DNA of 64,000 nucleotides. It comes from Echinometra lucunter. Its lineage: Eukaryota; Echinodermata; Echinoidea; Camarodonta; Echinometridae. Both the position numbers and the translations under genes were made by a program. Below the pieces are notes generated by a model. The model worked only from the letters and a program-made list of their open reading frames with translations. It was not told the origin of the DNA and did not search any database. The stretch spans positions 8,987,205-9,051,204 of the forward strand of contig CM057162.1 in NCBI GenBank assembly GCA_029962745.1. Reading direction: 5' to 3'. Below, piece after piece: positions 48,604-61,900 of this stretch (positions are counted from its first letter, which is position 1; each line of letters opens with the position of its first letter).

Positions 48604-50841
48604 TTCAGTTTCATTATAATTAGGTTCCAAACTGTTGAACTTTAATGTATTAACAGACTTCCATGGAAATGCCAAAGATATATCTTTTCTTTACTATCAC
48701 TGATCATGGGGGGGGGGGGGGGTGGCTAATCACGTGTGATGATAAAATTTTGGTGAATGCGTGAGAAGACCTATGCCAAAGAATTTGTTAATCAATATCC
48801 ATAAAGATATATGGCTTGTAGATGTACGACCTTGATCTTCAAAAGATAATGCACTTTGAAAGTCTGATAAATTTAATCAACACAAACACATATACATTGC
48901 AATTATCTCCTTCACAAACTCTCCACTACTCCATCCTTTCCCCTTGAATTTTCATCAAATAATCTCGCCTGAATTGATTTTTCATCTCTTTCTTCCTGTA
49001 TCTATATCTGTCTCTCTTTCCAACCCTTTCCATCTCTCTTGAACACACCCTCTTGGTTGCTTCATTTTTCACCTACCCCCAAATTCATTTCATAAGAGGC
49101 GGCTTCAGTATTTTCTTAGATATGCATGTATACATGTCCCGGATACATGTATTACAATTATCACATTCCTTTAAAAATTGCTGGGCATTACACAATCAAT
49201 ACCAAAGTACACTTGTAGTAAAAAAAAAAATGAATTTGCTATGTAATGATTATTTTTCTGCATGGTGATTACAGTCATGTACATGTTAAAATAGGTTCAT
49301 TCCGATAAAAAGGAAACTACATCAGCCTTCATTCATCAATTAAAAGTAAAATATATTTCACATTACTAATAACAATTTTTTTAAAATCATATACTCTGTT
49401 CACAACTTACAACAAAATAAAGAACAGACTATGGAGTTTTACATCACTACCATGCAGATGTTAGTAATTCAAATTGCCAACATGTATCAAGGCCCAATAG
49501 AATCCTCCTCTACTTTAAATAATACTTGTAAATAAATCATTAACAGAGCTCATTGTCAGATTTTGTGCACAACTCAGGAAGAATGAGATATTCCACATCC
49601 CTTTAGAAGAAATTAATAAAATCAATTAAAACGCAACTGAAAACAGTAATTTTGAAACTTACATACTCATCATTCAATTCAAATTACTAGTACTCTGTAC
49701 TGAATTTATGAATTTTCAAATCCTCAAATGAAACAATAATCTGCTCTAAGAGTTTTAAATAATTCGCACACACCTATGGGAAGAGGTTTAGTTTTAAGAA
49801 ATAATGCAATTATTTGTTTGTAACTTTGATTAATGACATTGCACAACATTTTGTATGTCGATAATAATCCAAAATTGTTGATTGCATATCAATAAATTTG
49901 AATTGAATTGAATTGTGGGTTTGGCTACTGCGCCCGTCCCCTCCCCCCCCCCCCCCCCTGCTGCATACAGGGCCATGACTCCTCACTCATTGAGAGACAG
50001 ATCTCCAAAGCAGGGGTCCAATGCCACGAAGAGTAGAAGCTGAAAATGAGATTGAAAGTTGACTTGAATTAGGATAAATGCAAAGTACATGTTCAATTAT
50101 GGACAGTAGGAGCACTAAATATTTACCTTTGCAGACCAAGGTTTATAAATCATTTTAGTTTATTTCACAGAACTCAAAATACAATTGAAATTTATACAAC
50201 AGAAATTTAGAACAATACACACATTGAACAATGAATATCTCAACTTGAAATTTAATAATAAAAAACAAACTTGCAAATGAAATGAGAGGAAATCAGAAAA
50301 CAAAATATAGTTTCTGCTTGTATAGCAAAAATGAACAAGTAAAGCTGAACAATTATTTAGCTTTAACTAAGCAATACATTTCTTAATAAAGTGTAAGCAA
50401 GAAATGTTGGTGAGATATTTTGATCCTGGTGGAAATGAAACTCAAGGAAGAAAAATATTCATCATGCCAGAATGATGAAATTTCAAAGGAGACAATAATA
50501 ATAAAAAAAAAATATTCAGCCAGGGTTTACAAATAAATTCAAGAATGGGTGTATTTGCAACCAAGGCCAATGGCCTTGTAAATGATGCTAAACTCTGGCT
50601 GAATATTGACATACCTGTACATGTAGCAACCTTATTAAATTCATGCAGAAATCACTTACCTTCCATAACTGGAGTGGTAGACTAACTCATATCTTGCAGA
50701 AACTTTCTTCAGTCTCAGTCAACAAGCAATCATCACCTACATCTCCAGCATGATGTGGATGCAGACATAAATGCAGCATTAATTTTCAACCTAGGCATGT
50801 TCAATCTGATGAACAAAGTCAAAACAAATAAAAGATTAAAT
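48604..50841. other. interior of the 4.4-kb element between the two MITEs
   Basis: AT-rich and non-coding, with poly-G (48709-48722) and poly-C (49943-49958) tracts and a ttgaattgaattg tail near 49900 that looks like the 3' end of a short retroelement. No transposase-like frame was found. Confidence 0.5.
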
Positions 50842-51440
50842 CAGTGGTGTAACAACCAGGGGCAGGGGAGGGAGGGACAGAGTTCCCCCTGAAGACTTTC
50901 AGTGGGAAAATCCACCAAACCACCACGAAAAAAAAATGAAAGAAAGGGAAAGGAAGAAAAAGGAAGGGAGAAAGGAAAGAAAAAAAGAAAAGGGAGAAAG
51001 AAGAAGAGATATGGAAAAAAAAGAGGAAAGGGGGGGGGGGACAGAGCCAAAAATTTCCTGGTAAGTAAATTTAGAATCAGTGGCATAGCTAGGATTTCAC
51101 TTAAGGGGGCAGTAGTCTCTTCCTCCCTGCACCCTCCCCCCTATGGAGAGCGCTTCGCATGCTCAGTGTTTTGAATGCTTTGTGTACTCACTACCGCTCC
51201 CCTCAAAGTCAAATGAAATCATAGCTATGCCACCGATTCTTGACCAAGTTCTAGAAATTTTGGGCTCCCCCCCCCCCCCCGATAACAGGAACCAGGGCTG
51301 CATTTCACGAAACCGTCATAAGTCTAACTTATTGGACATCCATTAAAACGCGTGTTGTAGAATTAACGCGCATTTCTATGGGATTTCCATGAACTTATAC
51401 TTATGACGGTTTCGTGAAACGCAGCCCTGTTACACTGCTG
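50842..51440. mobile_element. hAT-like MITE, nested (copy 2), with further insertions
   Basis: Ends CAGTGGTGTAACA and TGTTACACTGCTG. Flanks gattaaat / gcttaaat differ at one base. Same family as 48038-48603. Inside are two smaller inverted-repeat elements: 51074-51239 (gaatcagtggcatagcta and its inverse) and about 51294-51428 (agggctgcatttcacgaaac ... gtttcgtgaaacgcagccct). Confidence 0.75.
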
Positions 51441-52230
51441 GCTTAAATCATACCTAGTCTCATTATGCTTCCTTATGCTGTCTTTGAAATCTGAGCTTAC
51501 TGTACACACAGTCATAGACCCCGCCTCGCCCTCCCCCTTGCTTTACACAGTTATACATCATGCAACAAATTTAGGATAACTGATTCGTCAACTCGCCAAC
51601 ACAATGCATGTAGGTTGGATAAATTAAACGTTGAATCTCGCTGTCAACCGTTTTTGCATTGCATTTACAATCATAGGCAATCCGCCCGAAAGTCTGGGCA
51701 AGATGTTGTGTCGTGACAGGGTGTAGAGGTAACAATGAGCTGCCGACGATGAAAAGAGTTTACAAAGTTAGTGAGTTGATAGCACATAATTTCATGACAT
51801 ACAGCTCAGAGCAGTTCTTTGAAAATATAAAGAAGTTAACGCAGATCTGGCACAATGTAGAACTCATTAGGAATAGATTCTATTTTTGACAAATTAGCGA
51901 AATTTAAACTGTACTCACCTCTGGACTTACCTTGGCAAAGGCTGACTTTGTGCGAATCACATGCTAGCTTTTATTCAAGCCGTTTTTCGTCAAATTATTG
52001 TTGTAGAAATGTGCGTTAAGGACGCGACCCTTCGTATATTTCCTAGCTAATTTCTACGAAGTGTCGGGTTAATGGACCCGACTTGTCGTAGATTTAACTG
52101 GTATATTTCTCAAAAGGTGAACCCGACCTTTCGTAAATAAAAGGGTTTTTTTTTTTTCACGAAAGGTCGCATTACGCGATTACACGGCCCGACGCGAAGA
52201 CCCGATGGTTCGAAGTAAGCCGTTCTGTAC

Positions 52231-54930
52231 TAGTATTTCTGGAAGTAACTTGCTCCGCTTTGTATATTGCAATGTTATCATTTGTATTACTTCACTTCAT
52301 ACACAACTGATGTAATTTGAAGGATCATGGAGTCAAATAAATCTTATCAAATCGATTACGGAAGCCATATTTCTTTATCTGGCATGTCTGATTCGCATTA
52401 TTATCCAGAACTTTTTTTTCATACTTTTTATTTTGCATTACTCTGAACGATCCGAAGAGGCGATGACTATCTGAACTTTTTCTTCAAACTAAACTCGAAC
52501 ATTCAGTTACGTCCAGTCATTTTCATAAATTGAAAACAAAAAGAAATAAATACCTCTTTCATTTCATACTTTTCAATGTTTGTTATGTTAACATCACTAT
52601 CAAGCTAAACGCTGACACTGATAGAAGTGATTTCAAGCAGATTCCTAAACAAATTCTTAAAGCATCTAGGCTGTTGATATTACAAGTTTTATCATTGTAA
52701 TTTTATTTCTTTTTAGCAACCATTTCTAATACGTAAAATGTGCACATTGAAATTAACCAATGGTTAAAGTAACGCCATTGTGCAGGCCTTCGCTAACGGA
52801 GAAACAGGACAAGTGATTGGGACAACATTCTGCCACCCCACTCCCTCCCCATCTGTCATGTCCATTGTCATGTCTCTGTGGTTCGTTTCGGATGGCATCA
52901 TGCATTGCACCGGCCTCATCACAGCATTTGTTACTCAAGCATAATGAACATGATAAATGAGTAAAGTTTCAAGGAAAAAATGGATTGAAATACTAATATA
53001 ATTTATACCATGATTACAAGTAATTATCATGTCGGAGATGCCAGACATATACCATGATATATGAGGTCATTTGGTCCCAGCCCGAAGCCGAAGTCAGCAA
53101 ATGTTTTCATTCAGTCTTCATGATTTTAGAATTTGTTCACCCATCTCTTCTCCAGCATGTCAAGAATCATTTTCCCCTGGGCCTGTAGATAAGCCTCGCA
53201 TGGTGCTATGCTATATGACAAGTTGTCGCTCAGGTCTTACAGCACCATCATAGAGAACAGATCCTATTTCTATTGTGCACAAAATGAAATAGATGTTTGA
53301 AAGCCACATAAGTTTATTATCAGTGTTCACCCGCATTGGTTGGCATCTTTATAAGGATAAAAATATGGAATCAAATTTTAACATAGTGTTTTGTACACAA
53401 AAATAGGAAATGAATGGAGGTGTTTTTGTTTCTCTTCGAAAAAACCAAGCCTGCATGATTATTTGTTGTGTTATAATGACAAGCATGTCATTTCCTGTCT
53501 GTTTCTAAAGAATTGCCCCGTCAACGAGGACAGTGGGAGAAAAATATTAAAGACGAAAATATTTTCTCTAATGATTGTGATCAAAGAAACCAGGAAAGTA
53601 TTAACGCCGCATAAATAAGTTGAAGAATAATAACGGATGAACTTATTCAACATAGGCAGTAAAAACGTGATAAACATTGATAAAGGGTACCGTAAAAGTA
53701 CACCCGATGTATTGACACAGTGTCTTTATGGCGATAACAGCAATCCATAATGATTTTCAAGCGAACCTTGGCCATGACAAAGCGTCAGGTAATCTAGTTA
53801 ATCATTTACATTTATTAACAGTACAAAGTGTCTTAATAGATTCAGTTTCTCGGTGAAGATATTGTTGAGATGTTTGGATTGTAATTTCTTGTACTAAACA
53901 ATTACTAAAGAATTACTTTGAAATATGACACAGTGTACCGCATAATTCATTTCATGAAATAATAGGTACGGGAAAGATGGAAAGGGATTAAGTTTACGTT
54001 GCGTTTGTTTGTTTGTTTTTTCCATGACGTCGTCCGTCTAGAGAGTAACTATCAAATACTGGTTATATTTTTTATCAATTATTCAATTATATAATTGTTC
54101 TTTTATTGGGGATTGAAATTCACAAAGAATATTGACATTTCTTTTCAATTTTGAATGAAATCAATCTCATTCTCAAAATTACAGAGAGAGAGAGAGAAAT
54201 TGAATGAAATGGTTATACAGTTTAATATGATATTACATATATGATGCAACATGATATACTATCATATGAAACAATATTCACAAAGAAAGAAAAAACGACA
54301 TGATTTTTTGTTTTATTTGTGTTTCCTTTTAAACCGCGTGCTAAAGGGAGGTGGATGTACCCACAGTCCAGTTCCAGTAGCAGAAAGGGCTAACAGCAAT
54401 TTCCTTCCCCACATGTTATTAATCCTCACTTTGAACATGTTAATTGAGGCTTTAACCCGTGTTCAAGTATTTGTCAGAAATCCAAGGAGGTTTAAATCAA
54501 TATTCTATCCATGCACAACATAAAATCGTAGTTCTTATAGCGATTAGAAAATTGATTTCTAATTTTGACTTTTTACCTTGTTTGTGAACGCCCCTAATAT
54601 AGCTGAGGCTAAATCAGTGTGGGTTGACATGAGGAAGCTGAGTTAGGTTTTATCATCGGTTCAGTATTAAAGTTGAAACCTGTTATGGTTTATCAGTCAA
54701 AACTATTGCTAACCATGATGATCACTTTGAACATTAAAATGGTAATCTTCCTGTATGATACAGAAAAAATTACCCCTTCTCAGAAGCATGGAAGGGCAAT
54801 GATGCACTGATCGGAATGGGGGAAGGGAATATAATCAGGCATTTGTAAATGTTCAATTGCAGCAGATTGTTTATCAGTCATTACTTACAAATACAAATAT
54901 TTGCAATAGATTGACATATATTACTTTACA
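52231..54930. repeat. intergenic block duplicated downstream (copy 1)
   Basis: From actagtatttctggaagtaa to about 53835 this is colinear with 58443-58955 plus 62800-63885. Shared words include gcaggccttcgc, gtcatgtccattgtc, aattatcatgtcggaga, catttggtcccagcc and gtcaggtaatctagttaatc. The rest, to the copy C start, has no recognised exon. Confidence 0.8.
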
Positions 54931-54940
54931 GTAACCGAAG

Positions 54941-55013
54941 ATGGCTGCTCGTAGAACAGGAATGCTCCTCTGGGCTTGGATATTCTATGTCCTAGTTTCA
55001 TGTGGCCCAGCAG
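54941..55013 (+). CDS. copy C signal-peptide exon
   Basis: ATG at 54941 opens MAARRTGMLLWAWIFYVLVS and then CGPA, a strong signal peptide, ending phase 1 at donor gtgggt exactly as in gene B exon 1. No Ig exon follows before the broken tail at 56016, so this is a relic or the first exon of a rearranged gene. Confidence 0.7.
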
Positions 55014-56015
55014 GTGGGTTTTATTTTGCATTACTTTGAATCACATATGCATTATTTTGAAATTTCATAGAATGGGAAACTTTATATATATTATATCATA
55101 GTATGACAAGAATGTATGCAAATAAACTGTGTGACATTTTCCACGGCAATGAGGTTTGCTGTTGAAGCTTTGCTGTCAATGGGCGTTGACTTTGGGATGC
55201 AACCTTAAGGAATTATATGAACCTTGGCATAATACACTGACACTATCATTAATTGTAATCTTGCATATCTTACATATTTTAGTCTATTGGTTCATTCTAT
55301 TGCCTTCTTCACAAACATTTATACATAGGATATCGAATAAGTGACAGAAATAGCAGATTATCAACATGGTCAATTTACAACTATTGGCGTCAACAAAATA
55401 GCTTCATTTAACAGTTACTTATGTGAAATTCAAGTTCTACACATGGAAGAAAGAAGAGACCTATTAAAAAGAAGCTGGGCTTGCTAGAGCAAGGTTCCGA
55501 AAGATAATGTAATACATGAGTGTTGTAGTTACTTTGATGTTTTTTTAAATGTTAAACTACCTTATAAGACTAGAAATAATTACATGTGGGAAAATGTTCA
55601 CAAAAAGATAGCTTGACATCAATGATTTTAAGAAAACTGGAAAGTATTATACAAAAGGATGAGCAAGGAAAGATTTAAATAGAACAAAATCAACAACAAT
55701 AACAAAGAGAGAAAAGCTAAGAATGAAATAGGTAATAGGTAATATATATATTTTTGTTGTTGTCACTTCGAATGATCATTGTTCTGCATAACTGTTCTCA
55801 AAATAAAATCTCTTGCAAAATGCAATGTGCATATACTTGGAGAATAAACAAGCTTGTTAAAGATTTTTTTCTTCAGTTCGCAGAATGTTATCACCATGAT
55901 AACTATCGAGTTGATTGATTATGATGATTAAATACACTGAAGTACTTAAATATGTTACCATACTTGTTTACAAATGTATTGCTCGGCTGGTGAATACACA
56001 GATGAAATAGGAAAG
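55014..56015. other. copy C interval lacking Ig, membrane and death exons
   Basis: I looked for homologues of the gene B exons between the signal exon and the tail fragment and saw none. The roughly 14 kb of gene body present in gene B appears deleted here. Confidence 0.6.
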
Positions 56016-56475
56016 CAGATATGAAAGCATAAACGATAGGGGAAAGGACCATGAAGACAAAATCAACGAACGAGAAGTTAGCGTAATCGAAGATAAACAA
56101 ACAAGCGGAAACGACAGGCAAAAAGAAATAAATAAAAATGACCAGGACCAGAGAGGCGAACAGGGCAGTCATGTCAAGCAGCAAGAAAATCAAGATACAC
56201 AAGAAACGACAAGAAGAGAAAAGACAGACCATCTTATCGAGCAGAATAAGAAGGAGAGCAAAGGACCAAACACGAAAAACTAGACGGGCAACGAGAAGGA
56301 GGCAGATTTGAAAGACGAAAACAAATGTGCGAGTCAGTCAACGGAATCCAAAGAAGGCAGCAACGAGCAAGGTGGAAGGGATAATGACAACTGAATCACA
56401 GGTAACGACGAGCGACAAAATAATGGTAACGATAGGCAACATGGAAGCGAAAACGACGTCAACAATCTGGAGTAA
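56016..56475 (+). pseudogene. copy C tail exon, truncated and broken
   Basis: Closely matches the second half of the gene B tail (44490-44947): DQEDKINE-like start, DKQTSGNDRQK, then ESKEGSNEQGG in the same frame. A TAG at 56281-56283 and a TGA at 56392-56394 break it. The 5' half of the exon and its acceptor are missing. Confidence 0.85.
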
Positions 56476-57900
56476 TATCATGACGACCAACCAAATGAAA
56501 AGGCGACCAAATCAACGATGGGGCGATCAAGACACGACTCAGTTGGAAAAAAGGAGAAAGAGGAATTACTCTATTTTTTTTTCTTGCAAGCATTCCAGAA
56601 TCAAACTATTTTTCAACCCGGATTTTGTAGAGTGATGTGTGCAATTATAACCTTACGTCTTGACTTTCAGTCGTTAAAGCGATCAATACATATTTTTCTA
56701 CGCCTGTTCAAACTATTTCCATAAGAGGCGCAAAAAAAATGAAAAGACTATTTTGCTCTAACGGTCCGTTCCATATGTTTGAATATATTTTTCACTTCAA
56801 GTGACATTTACTCCCTGAATTGCCACACCCTTCAAATATCCAGAGTCCTCTTGAAGCGCATAGAGACGTTAGATCATAATGTGATGTGCGCTTTACAAGA
56901 ACAGAATGTTATTGTTATCATTATTCGTGTTCTACAGACATACGATAGTCATTGTAGTTGGTAATTTACTTTATACTTTATAAAGTGCCTTTATGCTTGC
57001 GTGTAAACAGATAACATTGGCATATCATTATGACAATGTTTTAGTCTATTTTGATGACAGTGTGCTGATCCATATCATATCTTATTATTATAACATCTAG
57101 CTCCAAAAACGGGTTTCCTTTTTTCTGGGACACTGTATTTGAATATATATTTTCAATTCATATGACATTTACTTCCTAAATTGCCACATCTTTCAAATAT
57201 CCATTTTTAAGCGCATAGAGACGTCAGATCATAATGTGATATGCGCTGTACAAGAACAGAATGTTATTGTTATCATTATTCATGTTCCATGGACATACGA
57301 TAGTTATTGTAGTCGGTAACACGGATAATGTACTTCATAAAGTGTCCTTTATGCTTGCGTGTAAATAGATAACATTGGCACATCATTATGACAATGTTTT
57401 AGTCTATTTTGAGACAGTGTTGGCTGATCCAAGAAGTCATATACATTAGTTATTTCTACTGAATCATTGACGATAAAAGTGCATGTATTGATAGCACATT
57501 CTTTAAAGACAAATAAATACATCCGTACACTCCCTTGTACTGGAACTTATGACAATAAATTTGAAAAGCACCGCGTTTTGTAGATCAACAAAATTGAAAA
57601 AATTCTCCTTTGATGCTTTGAGCTGGACGTTTAGCAAGCTGAAGAGCGATTAAGCGAACTTAACCATAATTTTCTTGCTTAATATGTGTTTAGGATGTGT
57701 GTGTGTGTTTTAACGATGTTTGTTATTGAATTTTCTGTTATTCAATAATTGGTTTGTGTGTTAATATAAAAAAATGTTTTTCAAAAAATGAAGTGAAAGC
57801 CTATTTTGACGATGACAAGGGGAAATAGAGTAGGTCTATCTTCCTTTCCCACTGAATATGACAGTAACTCCCTGCTTCAACCCAAACCTTTGTTATACGG
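56476..57900. repeat. copy of the gene B 3' flank, with an internal tandem repeat
   Basis: Colinear with 44948-45258 and 46744-47760 of the gene B flank. A roughly 350-base segment is present twice (about 56770-57060 and 57127-57470). The first copy has an empty mariner site; the second begins with the mariner right end (ttttttctgggacactgta). No gene. Confidence 0.8.
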
Positions 57901-58133
57901 CATCAGCGTCACAGACTTTTTTTTTTATTTTAAATTACATAATTGTTTCCAAATTACATCTGTGGGAAATCGCATTGTAGTGTGCAAAAATAAGAGTAAG
58001 GTCTTGTAAGATGGTCGTAGATATGACTGATAGTAGTCATAAAAGGGAAATATCTGGACCTGTCAGTATCTCTTAATGTTTACCGCATAATGCCAACCAG
58101 ATTTTCTCATGGCAATTTGATGTGTGGGCATCC

Positions 58134-58164
<31 letters not shown>

Positions 58165-58442
58165 GTGTTACTAAATGCCATGTAAGTATAATGCACTAAT
58201 TAAAAGCACATGGAGGAATTTTGATAAAGCTTTTAAGTCACTCTTCGGTACATTTATGTTTTCTGATTTATTTGGAACTAACAGACAGAGGGTAGCCAAT
58301 AGGCTCCACTTCAATTTCATTTGCAGTTTCTTCCAGTTTTCAAGCCATTTTTCTGCTTTCTGTAATATCTCTCCAGTTCCTTATGTAAGTTAAATTGGGA
58401 ACTTACTCGACAAGCTCTTAGTCCTTTACATTGTATGCATGA
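57901..58442. other. sequence unique to the second flank copy
   Basis: This lies where the first flank copy has the 4.4-kb element. It contains poly-C and a CT microsatellite (58131-58164). No supported gene. Confidence 0.5.
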
Positions 58443-58955
58443 CTAGTATTTATGGAAGTTACTTGCTCCGCTTCCAACTATTATCATCATGATCATTCAT
58501 TTCATACAAACGTTTTGTATATATGGAACCGATGTAAGTTGAAGGAACATGAAATCAAATAAATGAAATCAAATCAATCAAAGCAATTTTTCCTTCTGTT
58601 ATGTCTGTCTTGCATCACTATCCAAAGTTTAAATTGTCTATATAAAAAAAATTAAATTGTTTTTTATATTTGTCATTATTTGGAACGATTCTGAGAGGAA
58701 ATTACTATCTGAATTTCGTCTTTCAAACCAACCTCAGCACTCCGTAAAGTCCAGTAATTTTCATAAATTCAAAGAAGTGAATATCATTTTCATGTCATAC
58801 TTTGCAAGGTTTTTATGTTAACACCAATATTAAGCTGAACACTGAAGCTGAATGGGATAGAAATGATTTCAAGTCGGATTCATGACAATTCTGGTGTCAT
58901 CATTGTTTCTCGTTTTAGTAGCCAGTTCTATTACATAAGTATGCACGTTTATATT

Positions 58956-61900
58956 AATGATAATAATGTATGGTTTTTATATAGCGCATAACACATTACA
59001 TCTGTATGTCCCTATGCGCTTTAAGAGAGAAAGAGGAAAAAGGCATGGTTGAAAGATAGGTTACTGAGTCTCCTTTGTTAGACTAAGATACGTTTTGAAT
59101 AAGTGTGTTTTAAGTGCAAATTTAAACTACTCTATTGTGTCGATGTTTCTTAGAGAGTTTGGGAAGTTATTCCATAAAACTGAGGCAGCATGAGCAAATG
59201 AACGTTCACCTTTTTTGTTTTGTTTGAATAGGAGGAACAATTACCAAATTCTGTTTGCATGATCGAAGCTGTCTTGTTGGTGTGTATACAGTTAGTAAAT
59301 CATTCAAATACGAAGGAGTTAGTCCATGAAAACATTCGAAAGCTAGAAACAAAATCTTGAACTGGATTCGAAACTGGACTGGTAACCAATGTAAATCACG
59401 TAAGAAGGAAATATTGAATCATGCTTTCAAGTGCGAGTGACTAGTTGAGCTGCTGAGATTTGGATGATCTGTAGTCTCTGAATAAGGCGCTGTGCCAACT
59501 GAATAAGGAGGCTGTTACAAAAATCAAAATGGACTTGACAAAGGCATGAACCAAACGGTGTTGTTTTTCTGTCGATAAATTCTTGAATTTTACCAATTTT
59601 GTGTAAGGCATATGAAGCCAAACGACATTTTTGTGCGACAAACTGTTCAAATGTGAGCTTATTGTCAAAGCATACCCAAGATTTCTGCAAGTTTTGGCAG
59701 CAGCAATTTGCTTTCCATGTAGGTTCAGATGCTGCAATGGTGTTCTTTGCTTAAACGAAAGATGAAACGTGAAGGAACTCTGTCTAACTGCAATGCCACT
59801 TAAGACCATTCAACTGATACCATTCTTTGATTGCCTGGACACAATTGGCCATCTGGGAGTTTGAAGAATCAAGGTTTGTCTATTTGAATGTTAGGTATCA
59901 TCGGCATGAAATATATTATGTATGGAATATTTGTCAATCACAAATTCAAGAGGAGAAGTGTACAGTGTAAACAAAATTGGACCGAGTACGGATCCTTGAG
60001 GTACTCCTTTGGTCAGTATTTGTGTTGAAGAACGATCACTTCCAATGATCGTGTTATGGGTACGTCTTTGTAACTATTTTTGTTTAAAGTTAGCCAGTAA
60101 AGTGCTTTACCGTAGATTCCAAATCTAAGTGATAAACGTTTACAATAGAGTGTCATGATCAATTGTATGGAATGCAGAGGAAAAATCTAGTAAAACTAAA
60201 AATAACCTCTTCTCCTTTGTCATGTGACATAAAAATAGCATTTGTTACTTTCAAAATGGCGGTCTCAACGAAATGATCGATATCCAGACGGGTACTTCGC
60301 ATGAAGACTGGAATCTTCAACATAATTTTGTAACTGGAGTGCTGCCATCTTTTCTAGAATCTTGGAAAAAATTGGAGGTTTGCAATTGGGCGATAATTCT
60401 TAAAATCGTTTTGGTCACAAGATGAACCCTTTAACTTTGGTAGGATATGAACACACTTCAACTTGTCCGGAAAATAGCCATCAATAAAAGAATTATTAAT
60501 GATATTTGTCATGATCAGGAATATGTACACTATGACATACTGTTGACTGTAATTCTGTAGTGATATTTTCAACCTTTTCTGCAAAACAACTCATAAACCG
60601 TTAAGGAAGGGAGACCCCAGAGTCGTTGATAGTTGGAAGTGTGTTTAAAAAATTCGGCTATAGAAGCTGATTAACTTTCCTAAACAGCTCACATGAACTA
60701 CAATCTTGTAGTTGATCCCTGTAAGAGATCCTTCGTGCTGACTTGAGCTGATTATTGTAGTGATGACAGGCTTTTCTGAAAATTTGACGGTCAATTTCCA
60801 GTCCTTGAAGAGAAAAAGCCTTGCGTTCAAGAGCACGGAGTTCTCGTTTGCTCTGGCGAAGTACATCGGAGAACCAAAGTGACTTTGGACGGCATCTGAC
60901 TGTTCGTGTAACTTCTGGGGCATGATTGTCGAGAAGAGCTGATAAGATCAATGCGAGCGTCTGTAACATCACATGGAGATGAAAATGATTCTGATCGTAT
61001 AATGTCTTGGCGAAACTCTTCAACATCTATAGCATGTAGATTCCTAGTCTTGACCTGAAATTCCATTGGTTCTGGTTTAACAAAGCCCAGGGAACATGTA
61101 ATCGCTACATGATCAGATGGAAGGTACATGTAACTTGTAGAGTTGACATCGTTGACAAAACAATCATCTGCACGAGTTAGGATGAGATCGAGAGTATGGC
61201 CCTCCTTATGTGCAGGAAAAGTACATACTGTCAGGGGCGTCGCTAGACTTTTTTTAATGGGGGGGTGTAGAGGCCAGATTGCCGACAAATTATGCCTCCG
61301 ATTGCCGACGACCAACGTCGACAAATTCAACTGTATAAAGCCCACGAGGCATGTTCAATTGTGTGCCTCTATTATATTTTCCTTCTAAATTATATTTGTT
61401 CACCTCACTTGCTGAAGGTTTTAGCTCTCCGAAAACATTCTCTATTTAAATATAATACGAGCGAGCGCAGCGAGCGAGGAAAAATATACACTCTCTTTCG
61501 TAGAAGTGATAGTTCTTTATCAAACTACATGATGGGCTTAAAGATATCTAAATCATATATTTGGTCACCTCTCTCACATGATTCATTCGCTTTCAAGACC
61601 ATCCTAAATCGTAAATATTATACGAGCGAGGAAAAATCTATATACTCCTTATCATAATTATAATCCTTTTCATGGTAAAAGTGAAAGTTCTTCATCAAAA
61701 TACATGATGGGCCTTTAAGATATCTATTTTGATATTTTGGTCACTTCTCTTGCCTAATTTATTTGCCCTCAAAGACCATCCTGTATCTAAATATCATACG
61801 AGCGAGCGCAGCGAGCGAGGAAAAATATATATACTCTTTTTATGGTAGGTGATAACTCTTCATCAAAGTACATGATGGGCCTCGCTTGCCGAATTTGTTT

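Larger units (their letters stand above)
47777..52221. mobile_element. 4.4-kb terminal-inverted-repeat element with 9-bp target duplication
   Basis: The left end GGCTTACTTCGAACCATCGG then GT is repeated exactly in reverse at the right end. Imperfect arms continue for about 64 bases (cgtcgggccgtgtaatcgcg in both), and flanking repeats of an acccgac..ttcgta word follow. The 9-bp target duplication gttctgtac lies at 47768-47776 and 52222-52230. No transposase was recognised, so it is probably non-autonomous. The 9-bp duplication fits Mutator- or Merlin-like elements. It contains two hAT-like MITEs. Confidence 0.85.
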
